A DNA stretch of 64,000 nucleotides. It comes from Misgurnus anguillicaudatus (lineage: Eukaryota; Chordata; Actinopteri; Cypriniformes; Cobitidae). The translations under genes and the position numbers were made by a program. The stretch is from positions 8,536,501 to 8,600,500 of the forward strand of contig NC_073351.2 in the NCBI RefSeq assembly GCF_027580225.2, given 5' to 3'. The notes under the pieces were generated by a model that ran no database searches, was not told the origin of the DNA, and worked only from the letters and a program-made list of their open reading frames with translations. Position 1 is the first letter of the stretch. Every line of letters starts with the position of its first letter. This document shows positions 22,301 through 34,334 of this stretch, one piece after another.

Positions 22301-23015
22301 TCTAAGTCATAGATCCAGACCAGTTGCAGACTATTTAAGACCCAGATCCAAACCAATTGTAGACTATTTAAGACCTAGATCCAGTCCAACAGCAGATTTT
22401 CTATATCCCAGATCCAGACCAATTGCAGACTATTTAGGACCCAGGTCCGGACCAATAGCAAACTCTCCAAGACCCAGATCCAGACCAACAGCGGGCTCTC
22501 CAAGACCGAGATCCAGACCAATAGCAAACTCTCCAAGTCCCAGATCCAGACCAATTGCAGACTATTTGGGACCCAGATCCAGACCAATTGTAGGCTCTCT
22601 AAGACCCAGATCCAGACCAATATTAGTTTTCTAAGTCCCAGATCCATACCAATTGCAGACTATTTAAGACCCAGGTCCAGATCAATAGCAAACTCTACAA
22701 GACCCAGATCCAGACCAACAGCGGGCTCTCCAAGACCCAGATCCCGACCAATAGCAAACTCTCCAAGTCCTAGATCCAGACCAATTGCAGACTATTTGGG
22801 ACCCAGATCCAGACGAATCGTAGGCTCTCTAAGACCCAGATCCAGACCAATATTAGTTTTTCTTAGTCCCAGATCCATACCAATTGCAGACTATTTAAGA
22901 CCGAGATCCAGTCCAACAGCAGATTTACTATATCCCAGATCCATACCAATTGCGGACTATTTAGGACCCAGATCCAGACCTATAGCAAACTCTCTAAGTT
23001 CCAAATCCGGAAGCT
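22301..23015. repeat. 33-bp minisatellite, block 3
   Basis: Continues the array of block 2 after the Harbinger-like insertion. Units include GACCCAGATCCAGACCAACA GCGGGCTCTCCA and CAATTGCAGACTATTTAGG. Two stretches of about 300 bp, starting near 22400 and 22690, resemble each other, so a higher-order pattern continues. Open frames on both strands are repeat artefacts. Confidence 0.92.
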
Positions 23016-25193
23016 TATTTCATTGATTGCTCTGAAATATCAGAGAAAGCTCTTACAAATACTGTACACGTACAGTACAAAACATGTTTACTCACAACAC
23101 AAGCAGCGGCCTTTGACGTATTATTAGTTTGCATCAATTTAAACCTGTAATTTCTCCCATTCGTGTTTAATCAAAAGCAAAGGGGCTCGCCCACAGTCTC
23201 CACCAACTACCCTTTCAAAGTAATCAAGACAGAAGCGTTGAAAGTGGACAAATGAGACGGATTAAAATACCAGGTGTACTGTAAACGTGAAGTTGTCTCT
23301 CTCGTCCACTTGTGATCTAATAAACTAAAACACATCTTAATACACGGTATAAACAGCCCCTAAGACCTGGATCCAATTGTAGACTTTATTAGACCCTGAT
23401 CCAGACCCATAGCAGACCTAGACAAAATAATAATAATGATGATGTAAATATAAAATATATGCAAAAGACAACAATCACAACAAAATATTAATAACAGATT
23501 TTTGTTTACCGATATGTTAATTTATCATCCATCACAACACAGTTTAAATGTATAATGTTTTTATGGATCACAGTTTTAGTTTTATGTGTCACTGGAGGGG
23601 TAAAAACCTCACAACTTAAAGGATGGTCTTGCTAACCGCCCAACCAGAAACATAATTATTAAAGGCTAAATATAAATCACCAGTATACAGATATATACAT
23701 GAATTTATTTATAGCAGTAATGATTGAATTAACATACAGTATAACATTACATTATACAGTAGCAATGATTCAAGTGTGCCCTCGACAGCACAATCTCTGG
23801 CTTAACACCTTTCTTTAACAATATAATAAACACATTTAATTTCACACTTATATTTCAGATGTCAGGTTGTTACTAATCTCAGTAAGAAAACATTTTAAAT
23901 ATTGTGAACTAGAAGTAATGTGATAATTTTTTTAACACCATAAATATAGAAAGTCCCCAGGCATTAATCAATAGATAAAGGATATATTCAAAGTCTCCAT
24001 GATAGTGTTCAACAGATTCATGAATTCTCATCCTCAAGGGTCTAGTTCTGAGCGTGTGTGTGAAAATGTCCTATGGTCACACACTCATTAAGATGTAATG
24101 CGAGCACACACCCAGCTCCAAGTGAGATTTGACATTTAATTTGGACCTTTCCATATTAATAATGTAGCATGAAATTGTTGATGTTTGACTGATGGCTAGG
24201 AAATCGAAAGCAATCCAATGATCAGATAAAGCCAGCTGGCGAAAGCTTCCCTTCTAAAATTAACCACAAGAACCCAGGAGTGCTGCACGATTACCCCAAA
24301 CCATGGCCATGAAGAGTCTCTCGTGTTGTGTCAATGCATGTGACTACAAGTCTTAAACTCAATGGACAAATAAAAAATACCTTTCTATTAGTATTCTTTC
24401 AGTGTGCATCAATGGTTCACATTGTGATAAATTAGGACCAGCAATTATATTTTTTAACTTAGTACTCCATTAGTAAAGGGTAAAACGTAGTTGAATGTTG
24501 ACCTTGGCAGCCAGTATTGATTCAAGCATTAATCCAGTTCAAATGTCATTGTCAATTTACATGCACATGGAAAAAGTCACAGTGTGACTTTAGGGGTCTA
24601 CATTAAGCTAATCCAAAATGTGTGATTGACAATCTAATTCATTTTAGCATTAGCATAGCCGTGTAAAATTAGCCTTCAATTACCACACTCAGTTAAGTGC
24701 TGCAAGCTGATGAATGTGTGTGTGTTGGATGTGGCATGTCATTCAGACACTCCTTCCATGTGCTAAGCTCGGGAAAGATCAGGGTGAAATTTGAATTATG
24801 GTCTAATAAAGTCAAATTAGGATATTATTTTATGCGTAACAGGCAGTAATGAATTGTAATTTTCCATGCAAGCAAATGGCAAGAAGTCCCCTTCGATAAT
24901 AACAATGGCCATTTTGCTTTGGATGGAAATATTGCAGAATTTATTGTGTGTCCTAAAAGTGACCTCAGATGTCTCAGCTATTCAAACAGACCAAGTCACA
25001 CAGCAAACAGCAATGTACTGAAGGTTATGCGTGAAGTTTTTAAAAATCCTTTTGTCTGTCCTACTGAATATTTAGAGACATCTCAACATTTAACCTTCAA
25101 GAGTCATTCACATATTACTTTGGTCCCAGAAAATGTCCATAAATTTGGCAGAGAGGCTTCTGTATGAATACAAACACATGCCGTAAATGTTCT
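23016..25193. other. Mostly single-copy DNA; stray minisatellite units at 23355-23425
   Basis: Two or three decayed minisatellite units lie at about 23355-23425 (GACCTGGATCCAATTGTAGA). The rest shows no repeat ends and no gene. About 24100-25170 has a dense, non-repetitive texture (for example AGCATTAGCATAGCCGTGTA near 24645), and is the best candidate in the window for conserved noncoding DNA. The open frame at 24919-25167 shows no domain and I do not call it a gene. Confidence 0.4.
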
Positions 25194-25390
25194 GCACTGT
25201 AAGAAAAATTCTGTAGAAATTACAGTATTACTGGCAGCTGGTTGCCAGTAACTTACTGTTGATTTTACATTTATGTTATTACTGGCAACAGTTTGTTCAA
25301 AGTTAAATGAACATGAAACATTTTTAGTCTTTATCTTTTACAGTAAGTTACTGGCAACCAGTTGCATAATTACAACATAATTACAGCCGT
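25194..25390. mobile_element. CACTG-ended repeat (ATTCTGTAGAAATTACAG), copy 1
   Basis: Starts CACTGTAAGAAAAATTCTGT and contains ACTGGCAGCTGGTTGCCAGT and CAGTAAGTTACTGGCAAC inverted motifs. It is the same family as 30850-31060, sharing GGCAACAGTTTGTTCAAAG. The right terminus is eroded. Confidence 0.65.
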
Positions 25391-25429
25391 TGCAAACAGA
25401 AGTTATGGCTCATCTCTTTGATGCAGGGA

Positions 25430-25905
25430 TTAAGGGTGTTTTCACAACTAGTTCGTTTGAGCCCTCCAAACGCTCTGGGAGCAGTTCAGGGTGTATATGT
25501 GAACATACCAAGTGATCTCAGACCCCCCTAGAAGGACCCGAAAGTGAACCGAACTCAGACCACGTACGGTTCGCTTTTGGGTTCTTTTGTGGTTCGATTT
25601 ATTTTTGAGATGTGAAATCAATGAGGCCCCGGTCCGCTTCGAGAGTCCTTTCGACATTGTATCAAAATAAACTGCTGCACAGAAAGCTGGAGTAGGAGTT
25701 CTTCTGAAGTTGTGATGTGAACAAGAAAGGGTCTGAGATCACTTCAGTTCTGAAGAGGACCAAAAAAAGAACTGGGTACTCTTTTGAGTCCACTATATTG
25801 TGAACACCAAAAGGACTGAGGTCATATTCGGCTAGTTCCTTTTCTGGTTCACTGTAAGTGAACTGGGTTTGGTTCTTTTAAAATGAACTATATGTGAAAA
25901 CACAG
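25430..25905. mobile_element. MITE (GGGTGTTTTCACA)
   Basis: The left end GGGTGTTTTCACAACTAGTT and the right end TATATGTGAAAACAC form a short TIR. Subterminal AACTAGTTCGTTT / GGTTCTTTTAAAATGAACTA motifs are also related. Noncoding; the minus frame at 25448-25657 is not supported. The superfamily is unknown. Confidence 0.55.
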
Positions 25906-26225
25906 TAAACCACAGATCAACATTCACATCGAGAAATGTCGTGAAACTGGACTGAAGCAGAAATCAGGGAGCTCGTCACTTTCAGCATTGAAGCTGAGAT
26001 CATTTACCAGCATCACAGAACAGTGCATCACACGCTCCTATCATCTTGTCATAAACAAAAATGCACACACATGGTTTGTTTAAGACGTAAGAGATGTGAG
26101 AGAAATCACGGATAATTAGCAAACTTCAAACACTGTGGAAAATACATACCAAGTGCATACTTATCCCGCCATAGTAAGATTGTCTAGAACAAAGCATTCA
26201 CTTAACTCAACTGGGTAATATACTT

Positions 26226-26790
26226 ATGCCGCAATTGTTAGCCTGTCTGGAACCGAGCCGATTTAAACCACAATACTGCTTGACACTTGCATTACATGTG
26301 AATGGCCCCTACACTAATAGGATTCTGTTTCTCTCTCCTTGTCTCGTCCTCGACCCCGAGGACAATGAGACAAACAGACCCAGTTCCTGGAGCTGTGAAG
26401 GTCATCACACCACTGACCTACTGACTGTCCTTCAACCTGATGCCCAGCCGATGCCTGACCAGTGACCACCGGCGGAACCAGTTTAATTTGCTTACCCGTT
26501 CACATACCCCGATAGTATTTAGATATATATAAATATAAATACATATGTATCTCTCTCAGGGTTTTTTCTCCTCCTAGGAGTTTTCCCCCTGGACTAGCCA
26601 GGAGGGTTTTTTCTCCTAGGGTTTTTTTTCATCCCCTGGAGAGTCCACCATCTTTGGCTTAACTTACTACTTTACTGTTTACGTTATATTACTACTACGC
26701 TTGCTTGTCTATGCTTTTCCTACATCTATTAATGTAAAGCTGCTTTGAAACAATGAAAGCGCTATATAAATAAAATTGAATTGAATTGAA
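26226..26790 (+). mobile_element. LINE 3' end, L2/CR1-type
   Basis: The unit reads through a noncoding 3' region and ends AAGCGCTATATAAATAAAA followed by the short tail (TTGAA)n at 26768-26788. That tail type is usual in fish L2/CR1-like LINEs and their relatives. The open frame at 26226-26465 covers CTGTTTCTCTCTCCTTGTCT and looks like 3' UTR rather than a domain. 5'-truncated; the left limit is approximate. Two imperfect GGGTTTTTTCTCCT repeats sit at 26559 and 26607. Confidence 0.7.
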
Positions 26791-27050
26791 CTTTAAATCA
26801 CGTATCTTTACAGGATTTTTATGATATGTGTGTGAAAGCACTTACAGATTCCAAAAAAATAATTGACAGTGTAAATGAACCAAAATATTAAACAATCCCA
26901 GACAAATCCTGGATGCATTTTCCATGTATTTTCCATAATCCCTGTGTGAAAAGGGCTCAATAGCATGAGGGTATCCGTTTGTCCAACTAATGGAAGTTGA
27001 GGTTCAGAAAAAAAATATTTTACCATTCTGTTTGATAATGCTAATGGGAT

Positions 27051-27496
27051 TTAAAAGAAAACTCCACCATTTTTCAACATTTTACTATGTTCTTACCTCA
27101 ACTTAGATGAATTAATACATAGCCTACCTATCTTTTTTCAATGCGTGCACTTTTAATCTTTGTACAGCGCTTCATGAATGTGTTAGCATTTAGCCTAGCC
27201 CCATTCATTCCCATGACTCCAAACAAGTTTTATTTTGTGCCACCATACTTACTCGTATAACTACTCATGTAACAGTCTTTAAGTAAGGAAAACATGGAAG
27301 TGTTTGGTGGATTCTAAATTCATCCCTGTTTGGAGCCATAGGAATGAATGGGGCTAGGCTAAATGCTAACACTTTCACGACACGCTGTACAAAGATTAAA
27401 AGTGCACGTATTGAAAAAAGATAGGGATGTATTAATTAATCCAAGTTGACATAAGTACACAGTAAAAAATTGAAAAACGGTGGTGTTTTCCTTTAA
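27051..27496. mobile_element. TTAA-flanked palindromic MITE
   Basis: The left TTAAAAGAAAACTCCACCAT and the inverse of the right end (TTAAAGGAAAACACCACCGT) match, and pairing continues for more than 100 bp (for example CTACCTATCTTTTTTCAATG with its inverse near 27410). Bounded by TTAA. The transcript would fold into a long hairpin. Confidence 0.85.
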
Positions 27497-28412
27497 CTTA
27501 CACACTTCTCTTAACATGGACAGAACGACAAATTTATGTAATGTATAGTATAAGGCACAGTATAGCAGAACAGCAGAGTCCTTGTACACTTAACACAGTG
27601 AGTAATGAGGAATAGGTGAACGTTTCTAAAGCAGAGTCAGAATCAAAGACGGTCCCTACAGATAGTGAATGTTTGACATGTGTAGACAGCGCCGGGCTAT
27701 TAAAGAAAGATGCTGACACAGGTCTGCCCTCTCTTTGGATCTGTCTATCTTGCCTTTCATTAAAGCGGTTCTCGATGACTGATGCTATCTGAGATGCGGG
27801 AAAAGAGCGGCAACCAACACCACTGATACCCAGGTGCTGAGTTTAACACTGAGTTGGTGGATGAACTTGGGAAAGGGTGGTTCTGTTCACACAGAAGAAA
27901 GAGGCTGGCTCTCTTTGTACATTTCATAGCATAAAAAGTGGTATTAAGACATTAGTACAAAGCAACTTCTCAGATGAAAATAATTGTATTGCTCATAGGT
28001 TGTCGATGAGAGAGAGAGAGAGCAAGGCAGACCATGGGCCCTGCAACAAACAATCAGTGGTGTCAGCGTTAAACAACTATCCCTCCATTCAGTGGCCTGG
28101 CCAGATCAAAAATCAATGAAGACAAAATGGACTCAGTAAAAACAAATTAACTGTACCAGACCATTCAGCCACTCTTTGTAAACCTGATAAAAACAAGTCA
28201 AATCCTTTGAGAAAACAGCAGACACGTATAGAGATCAAGTCAGCACCTTATGGCCAATTTCAATTGCGTTACTCAGTTCTTTCAGTATACTGTTACTATA
28301 ACACAGTCTATTACACTAGCAGCTTCAGTTTGAAACACATTAGGACTAGTTTGAGCTATAATATTTAGCATTGAAAGCATTAAAATAATGTTAACCCAGA
28401 TATTGTCTTTAC
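27497..28412. other. Single-copy-looking DNA, no gene seen
   Basis: No repeat ends recognised. The overlapping minus-strand frames at 27359-27719 and the plus frame at 27877-28119 lack recognisable domains. Even composition at about 27630-28260 leaves room for conserved noncoding DNA. Confidence 0.4.
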
Positions 28413-28616
28413 TTAAAGGGGACATTTCACAAGACTTTTAAGATGTCAAGTAAATCTTTGGTGTCCCCAGAGTTTGATGTAAAGTTCTAGCTCAAAATAT
28501 CATATATATAATTGATTATACTGTAGCATGTTTGTAGGTGTAAGCAACAATTTGCAACAGAGCTGATCTCAAAAGCTGATCACAAGGGGAGCCAAATCTC
28601 AGTTAACTATTTTTAC

Positions 28617-28973
28617 TAGGGCTGTCAAAAGATTAATCGCGATTAATCGCATCCCAAATAAAAGTTTGTGTTTACATAACATATGTGTGTGTAGTGTTTA
28701 TAATTATTATTTATATATAAAAACACACACAGTCATGTATATATTTAAGAAAAATTGGTTTTATTTATATATAAAATATTTATGTTTCTATATAACATAA
28801 ATTATATACATTTATATACAGTATATAAATGCAAATATTTCTTAAATATATACATGAATGTGTGTGTATTTATATATACATAATATTTACACACAGTAAA
28901 CACACATATGTTATGTAAACACAGACTTTTATTTTGGATGCGATTAATCGCGATTAATCTTTTGACAGCCCTA
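28617..28973. mobile_element. hAT-type palindromic element, TSD ATTTTTAC
   Basis: The ends TAGGGCTGTCAAAAGATTAA and the exact inverse enclose nested GCGATTAATCGC palindromes. The perfect 8-bp duplication ATTTTTAC is at 28609-28616 and 28974-28981. Nearly the whole 357 bp is self-complementary, including TATATA-rich inner arms. Confidence 0.9.
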
Positions 28974-29022
28974 ATTTTTACACATGCTTGCAAAGAACGG
29001 TTTACCAAAACTAAGTTACTGG

Positions 29023-30385
29023 CAGGCCCGGCGCCACGAGGGGGCAAAAGGGGGCATTGCCCCCTCTGTTTCATTTTTGTATTTATGGTTACAAATAAAA
29101 TGTTCAACCTTTTGAGTTAAATAATAATTTAACCGTATCCCCATATGGGATTTAGAATGTTAAGTGACGTGATTACTGCCAGATTCAAACGTCTTTCGCG
29201 TTGATTGGCGCTGAGCCAGACGGACGAGCTCAGCGCTGTCATATATCAATGCAGTGTTTTCAACCTCATAATGTTTATTTTAGATTTCAGACATTTAAAT
29301 ACACATATGCACTGGTATAACAATAGCCTACATTTAGTTTGTAAAACTAATGATGTCTACACCCTGTGGTCTGTGGACGCAGCATAAAAATCTATTCAAA
29401 TTAGATAATAATTTACAAATAATAAATAAATATTATTTTCAAATAATAATTAATTTGCCGACGTGTGTTATTCATATCAGAAAAACACAGTGGAACCATC
29501 TATAAAGTTTACTCTTTTGTTTTAAAAGTTATAATGTTACCTGTTTGAAAGACGGAGATCAACTGCGCACCTGTCAATCAGCTATTACATAACAGAGCGA
29601 GGCCAGAGACGAACGTGCTCTTAAACAGGAATTAATATATGGAATAATTTGTGCATCTTTGAATAACTGTAAGAATACATTTCCTTTAAATATAATTTTT
29701 GTTTTATCCACCTTTATTGCTTATTTAAACTTGCGGTTAACAGCACGTTTGGCGCATTTAGCCTACCTCAGAGTTTATTTCAGTAATATTGCTGTTTTTC
29801 CGGTAATAATAATACAATTTATATGTCAATCCTGCTTCCTTCTCTGTTTATTAATTTCATTATGCTGTTATGTTAAGTTATATGTGGAAATGTATTGCAA
29901 TATGAGACGTCCATTGCCGTTATATAAATAACTTTTGTTAAAGTTTTGAGAAATAATGTTAGGATATTTATTGCAGACGTTTATTGCCATTGAATAGCCT
30001 ACTCTCGACTATAATGGAAATCACATAGGACATATGTGGTATACTGAACAGTTAATTGCTAATTTTTATTTATATGTGGAGAAATAAACCTTTGCAAATA
30101 TGCTGATTTAATCCATTCATGTCCTTATAACCAGCCTAGAGATTTTAAACATCCTGAATCCACATTTACTAGTCTATCAAATAATATCTCATGATCTATC
30201 ATCATTAGTGAGTTTCTGGTTACCTGTGCTGTGCAGTTGCATATGGAGTGTTTTATGGAGCGCTGCATTTAAAAATATGTCTTTTTCAAAGCAAGGTCTC
30301 AGTGTATCATTGTTGGTATAAAGTTAAATCCCCCCAAAACAATTTCACATGCCCCCTCAGTCATTTCATCCTGCAGCCGGGCCTG
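29023..30385. mobile_element. hAT-type element, TSD GTTACTGG
   Basis: Perfect 10-bp TIRs, CAGGCCCGGC and GCCGGGCCTG, with a perfect 8-bp duplication GTTACTGG at 29015-29022 and 30386-30393. Subterminal GGGGGCATTGCCCCC and GCCCCCTCAG. The 1363-bp interior has frames such as 29659-29931 but no transposase motif. Confidence 0.93.
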
Positions 30386-30529
30386 GTTACTGGGTTCATT
30401 TTTTTCACATTTTCTAGGTTGATAAAAGCACTGTGGATGCAATTATAGCACTTAAACGGAAAAAGTCAGATTTTTATTATATGTCCCCTTTCACATAAAC
30501 ATCACTCAATATTTTGAATGTTGAAAATA

Positions 30530-31085
30530 CAGTACTGTGCAAAAGTCTTAGACCACGACCACCAGACTTGTTGTTTTAGAAGTTGTAATGTCCTCCACTC
30601 ATATTTATTTTTCAATCTATTTTATTAAGATACAAACAGACAATACAGGAAATATGTACAAAAAAATACAATTAAATTTCTAAATACATCTTGAACGTTT
30701 TTGAGCAGAATGAAGTCAAAAGACTAATGTCTTTAAAATTAGAAATTAGGATTTTATTTTATTAACACATTTAAACATACACATTTCCTGTATTTTCTGG
30801 ATGTATGCTATTAAAGAGACTGAGAAATAATTATATATGATCACATTGCACATTGCAAAATATTCTGTAGAAATTACAGTATTAATGGGTATTACTGGCA
30901 ACTAGCTGGCAGTAACTTACTGTAGATTTTACATTTAGGTTATTCACTGGCAACAGTTTGTTCAAAGGTAAATTAACATGAAACATGAAACAGTCTTTAT
31001 CTTCTACAGTAAGTTACTGGCAACTAGCTGCATAATTACAGCAATTTTTTACAGCATGGATGCCTAAGACTTTTGCACAGTCCTG
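30530..31085. mobile_element. Tc1/mariner-type MITE with TA target
   Basis: The left CAGTACTGTGCAAAAGTCTTAG and the inverse of the right (CAGGACTGTGCAAAAGTCTTAG) pair over about 24 bp. TA is found on both outer sides (30528-30529, 31086-31087). The nested CACTG-family unit at about 30850-31060 shares GGCAACAGTTTGTTCAAAG with 25194-25390. Confidence 0.8.
30850..31060. mobile_element. CACTG-family repeat, copy 2, inside the mariner-type MITE
   Basis: Aligned by eye with 25194-25390 over most of its length (ATTCTGTAGAAATTACAGTA, GGCAACAGTTTGTTCAAAG, CAGTAAGTTACTGGCAAC). It ends GCAATTTTTTACAG. The left CACTG is degraded to CATTG. Confidence 0.65.
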
Positions 31086-31170
31086 TATATTTAAAAAAAA
31101 CTTAAGTTAAGTTAATTTAACTTTTAGGACTATAAAATTAATTAAACTAAAATATTCAAGTGAAATAAAC

Positions 31171-31448
31171 TTAAAGGAACAGTATGTAGGATTGTGGCCA
31201 AAACTGGTACTGCAATCACAAAACTTGTGGCTAAAACTGGTACTGCAATCACACAACTGGTGGCCAATACACAAAATGACAACATAAACATCAGTTGAGG
31301 GCTGCAGCTCCACTTTTTAAATGACAATATCCTGGCCGGACCACTGCTGTCAGTGATATAAATATTTGAAATGAAAATGATTTCTTAGTTTAGTGAAATA
31401 TCAGGGCCATTTTATGATTAATTGATTTCTTACATACTGTTCCTTTAA
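31171..31448. mobile_element. TTAA MITE (TTAAAGGAACAGTATGTAGG), copy 1
   Basis: Left TTAAAGGAACAGTATGTAGG, right TTACATACTGTTCCTTTAA, bounded by TTAA. It contains direct GGTACTGCAATCACA repeats. It is closely similar to 40951-41236 and 61008-61258. The minus-strand frames here (for example 31142-31327) read the same way in copy 2, which shows that they travel with the repeat. Confidence 0.92.
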
Positions 31449-31796
31449 CAGTACATGAAGAAAGGAATTCGCATAATCCTTGGTGATTGAATATTTTGAT
31501 TATTTATGCTTTTTCACAGAATAAGAACTGATAAGAACTTCAACATTTAAATATTTGTTAAAAAATGTCATACTTATAGAGGTTTAAGCTATTATATTTA
31601 TAATGTTGTTTTATTGTAAATTACAATTATGTGAAGTCACCGTTCAGGTGATCAATGTTAAATTACATGAACCATGTTCAGAACATTTTCTCTCCACAAT
31701 GTAAAAAAATCAACATATATTTTTATGTTACTTAACAAATTAACAATTTAAACTTGTTTTTCTAAGTTATGTCAACTTATTACAGGTCAAAACTGA

Positions 31797-32080
31797 AAAT
31801 GGTTGCCTGGATTCCAGGTTCCATTTCGCGGTAATTTAATGCTGCATCGCCATAGTGAAGCTATGGGAGCGCCTCTGCATGATTGTGTCTGAAGGGCTGG
31901 TTCCTGGATCTTACGTCATCCCACATATAATGCATTCTCTCCCTATTTGACTGTTTTTACCCAGCGCTTTACATGCAATCATGCAGAGGTATTCCCATAG
32001 TGTCACTACGTTGATGCTGCGTCTCGTTCCCTTCCCAGGAAACAAGGGTTACAGACATAACCCGAGACGTTTCAGTGGTA
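31797..32080. repeat. Dispersed repeat ending CGAGACGTTT
   Basis: The 3' part, CTCGTTCCCTTCCCAGGAAA through ATAACCCGAGACGTTT, resembles 34012-34066. Inner motifs CCATAGTG and CACTATGG, and GCATGATTG and CAATCATGC, form an inverted repeat. I recall this end as common in cyprinids. The superfamily is unknown. Confidence 0.5.
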
Positions 32081-33289
32081 TACTTTTATTTTTATGTTAG
32101 TCATCCTTTTGCCAACAGCTACTTCCCTGGAAATGGCAGACAAAATAAAGTATAAAGATACAGGAAGCAAACAACATCCGTAAGTTCCAAAAAATATCCG
32201 GAGAGCCCAGAGCACAGTTATTTGTGGAAAGAAACAATACTAAAACTCCAAAGATATCACAAAAAGATACTTTCCATTCCAAACACATTTTGGAAGCAAT
32301 TTAAACCCTCAGCTTGATATCTGCTTCGCTGTAATCCTTGTGCAAAAGTCGGTTATGCCCCAATGGTTTTGAATAATCAAGGCATTTTACACAACATTAT
32401 CTCTGCCTCGGCAGATCTCGCACTGTGTGGTTTGTGCACATTTGCGTTGCAATTTTTGCAGCGAGAGAAGTGCGTGCCTGTTTGCTCACAAACGGGGTGA
32501 AAAACGTGAATACGTCTGAATCCCAGATGAAATCATACCTGCATGGTATTGAATCAGGGAGATGGTTTTAAAGCTACAAATAATTTAATGTGCTTTCACC
32601 TCAGATTGATTTGTTGTTTTGTTTAGAAACCACGCTGTCTTGTAATTTTGTTTTTCTTTGTGATCAGACGTGGTGTAAAAGAAAGGATTATTTTTTACTA
32701 AAGTTTCTCAGTATCCGTCGGGACCCTACAGCAAGCATAAAACAGCCATTTAGATGTGAAGTCATGTTTGGGATATAATTTTACAGAGAGCTAATACAGG
32801 GTACAGCGGCACCAGCGTATTTTACTGCTCAGTGGTCTTTGCCAATAGTTTGCTGCAGGCATCACATAATTTTACCAACTGTGATAGTAGGTAAGAGAAG
32901 AGAAACGTGTGATAAGTACAGAAAACATTTATTACCGATCATAAAAACAACTCAAGCATCTATATCAATGCAGTAGAAAAAGTAAAAATGAGAACGTTAA
33001 AAAGAAAGAAAAGAGGGCTTATTTATTTACAATATGCAAAAAAAGTGAGATGTTAGTGTTTATTAAGTGAGATTAATAGGCAGATTATTGTGAACACATA
33101 GTGCCTGTAGCTTTGTCATGTTGCATTATAACTAAATATGTTAGCATATAGCTGTTACATAAAGTAATACATAACTGTTTTATTAAAAGGAGAAAAGATT
33201 TTCATATTTGATTTTCTTGTATCCCCTTCAGGATTTAATTCATTGCTAATAGAAAGCTTATTTAAGAAAAATGCTAATTAAAACATTTA
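32081..33289. other. Single-copy-looking DNA, no gene seen
   Basis: No repeat ends recognised. The 32280-32780 block has non-repetitive composition and could be conserved noncoding DNA. Frames at 32097-32288 and 32590-32778 show no domain. Confidence 0.4.
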
Positions 33290-33514
33290 GGGGTGGATTC
33301 CCAGACAGGGTCCCAGACTTAAATGAATGTTTGGGCTGCCTTCATTTGACAAACATCTGGCACTCACATAACACATATCAAGTACCAATGTTTTGTTCAT
33401 GATGCACACGAGTAATGCTTTTTGTATGATATGTCTGTAAAAACTACTTAAATATCCTAATATAACCAAGGCCTAGTCCTGGATTCATTTAAACCCTGTC
33501 TGGTAAACTGCCCC
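33290..33514. mobile_element. PIF/Harbinger-like MITE, TSD TTA
   Basis: Left GGGGTGGATTCCCAGACAGG, right CCTGTCTGGTAAACTGCCCC, flanked by TTA (33287-33289 and 33515-33517). The internal AAGGCCTAGTCCTGG is shared with 21343-22300. 225 bp. Confidence 0.8.
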
Positions 33515-33649
33515 TTAAAGTAACAACTAATGTACTATATGGTTACAGTAAGAAACTCCTTAGATATTTATACAGTAGATATCTGTACAGGTAGGTTTTA
33601 TATTACAAGGTTTGCATACACACTGAAATGTACAATATCATACAGTATT

Positions 33650-34334
33650 CAGGGTTCCCACACCTTCGTTAACTTCATATTCAAGGACCTTTCAAGAACT
33701 TTCCAGATTCTATACCCTCAAATTCAAGGACTAAATGTGGGGACACATTTCAATTGAGAGCAAGGTTACATCCTGTTACCTTTTAAGATACATTGTTACA
33801 GTACCCTTTTGAGGGAACTCGCGCTGCGCCACTGTGGTGACACTTTGGGGACACCTCCAGGGGTAAGTGCGTCTGAATGTGTATTTTAAATTCAATCAAT
33901 GGTGAGGCTTAACAACAAAGACAGGGTGACACGGGAGTCAGGAAGTATATCCCTATCTGAAATATTGCCAAAGATGTCGTTACAGGGACGCAGGAAGTAT
34001 GGCAAAGGAGACGCAGCATCTCGTTCCCTTCTCAGTTCCCTACATGCGTAACCCGAAATGTTTTCGTGTGTCAAATACAACTATGCAAAAAAAGCATTTT
34101 GGTATGAATCAACATTCGCATACAGAAGATATAAGCATTTAAAGTGAACAGTTTAGCATGTGTGCTTAAAGACTAGAAACACTTTATAATATTATCCTAC
34201 TAATAATATGCATAAAATAGATTCAAGCACTTTCAATGACCTGTATCTATATATGTATATTTTCACAAACTTCTTGAATTATTTCCCCCAGATTCACAAA
34301 CTTTCAAGGATTTCAGGGACCCGTAGGAACCCTG
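33650..34334. mobile_element. CAGGGTTCC-ended DNA element with a nested inverted repeat
   Basis: Left CAGGGTTCCCACACC, right end CGTAGGAACCCTG. Related AAGGACCTTTCAAG and TTTCAAGGATTTCAG subterminal motifs. AGTATT abuts both ends (33644-33649, 34335-34340), a 6-bp match and so not a full hAT duplication. A second repeat inside (about 33797-34068) has inverted GAGGGAACTCGCGCTGCG and CGCAGCATCTCGTTCCC ends. Confidence 0.65.

Larger units (their letters stand above)
28413..30492. mobile_element. TTAA MITE (TTAAAGGGGACATTTCACAA), copy 2, with two nested hATs
   Basis: The left end is identical to that at 17540. The right end ATATGTCCCCTTTCA is the inverse with TTAA altered to TTCA. Removing the insertions at 28617-28973 and 29023-30385 restores a unit that follows copy 1, including AAGGGGAGCCAAAT and TTTTTACACATGC. 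Confidence 0.85.

Noticed and set aside
24919..25167. 82-codon plus frame in single-copy DNA
   Set aside because: No domain and no start or splice support; noted only as part of a possibly conserved noncoding block.
31107..31327. Overlapping minus-strand frames (also at 40871-41107)
   Set aside because: The frames recur in each copy of the TTAA MITE and reflect the repeat, not a gene.
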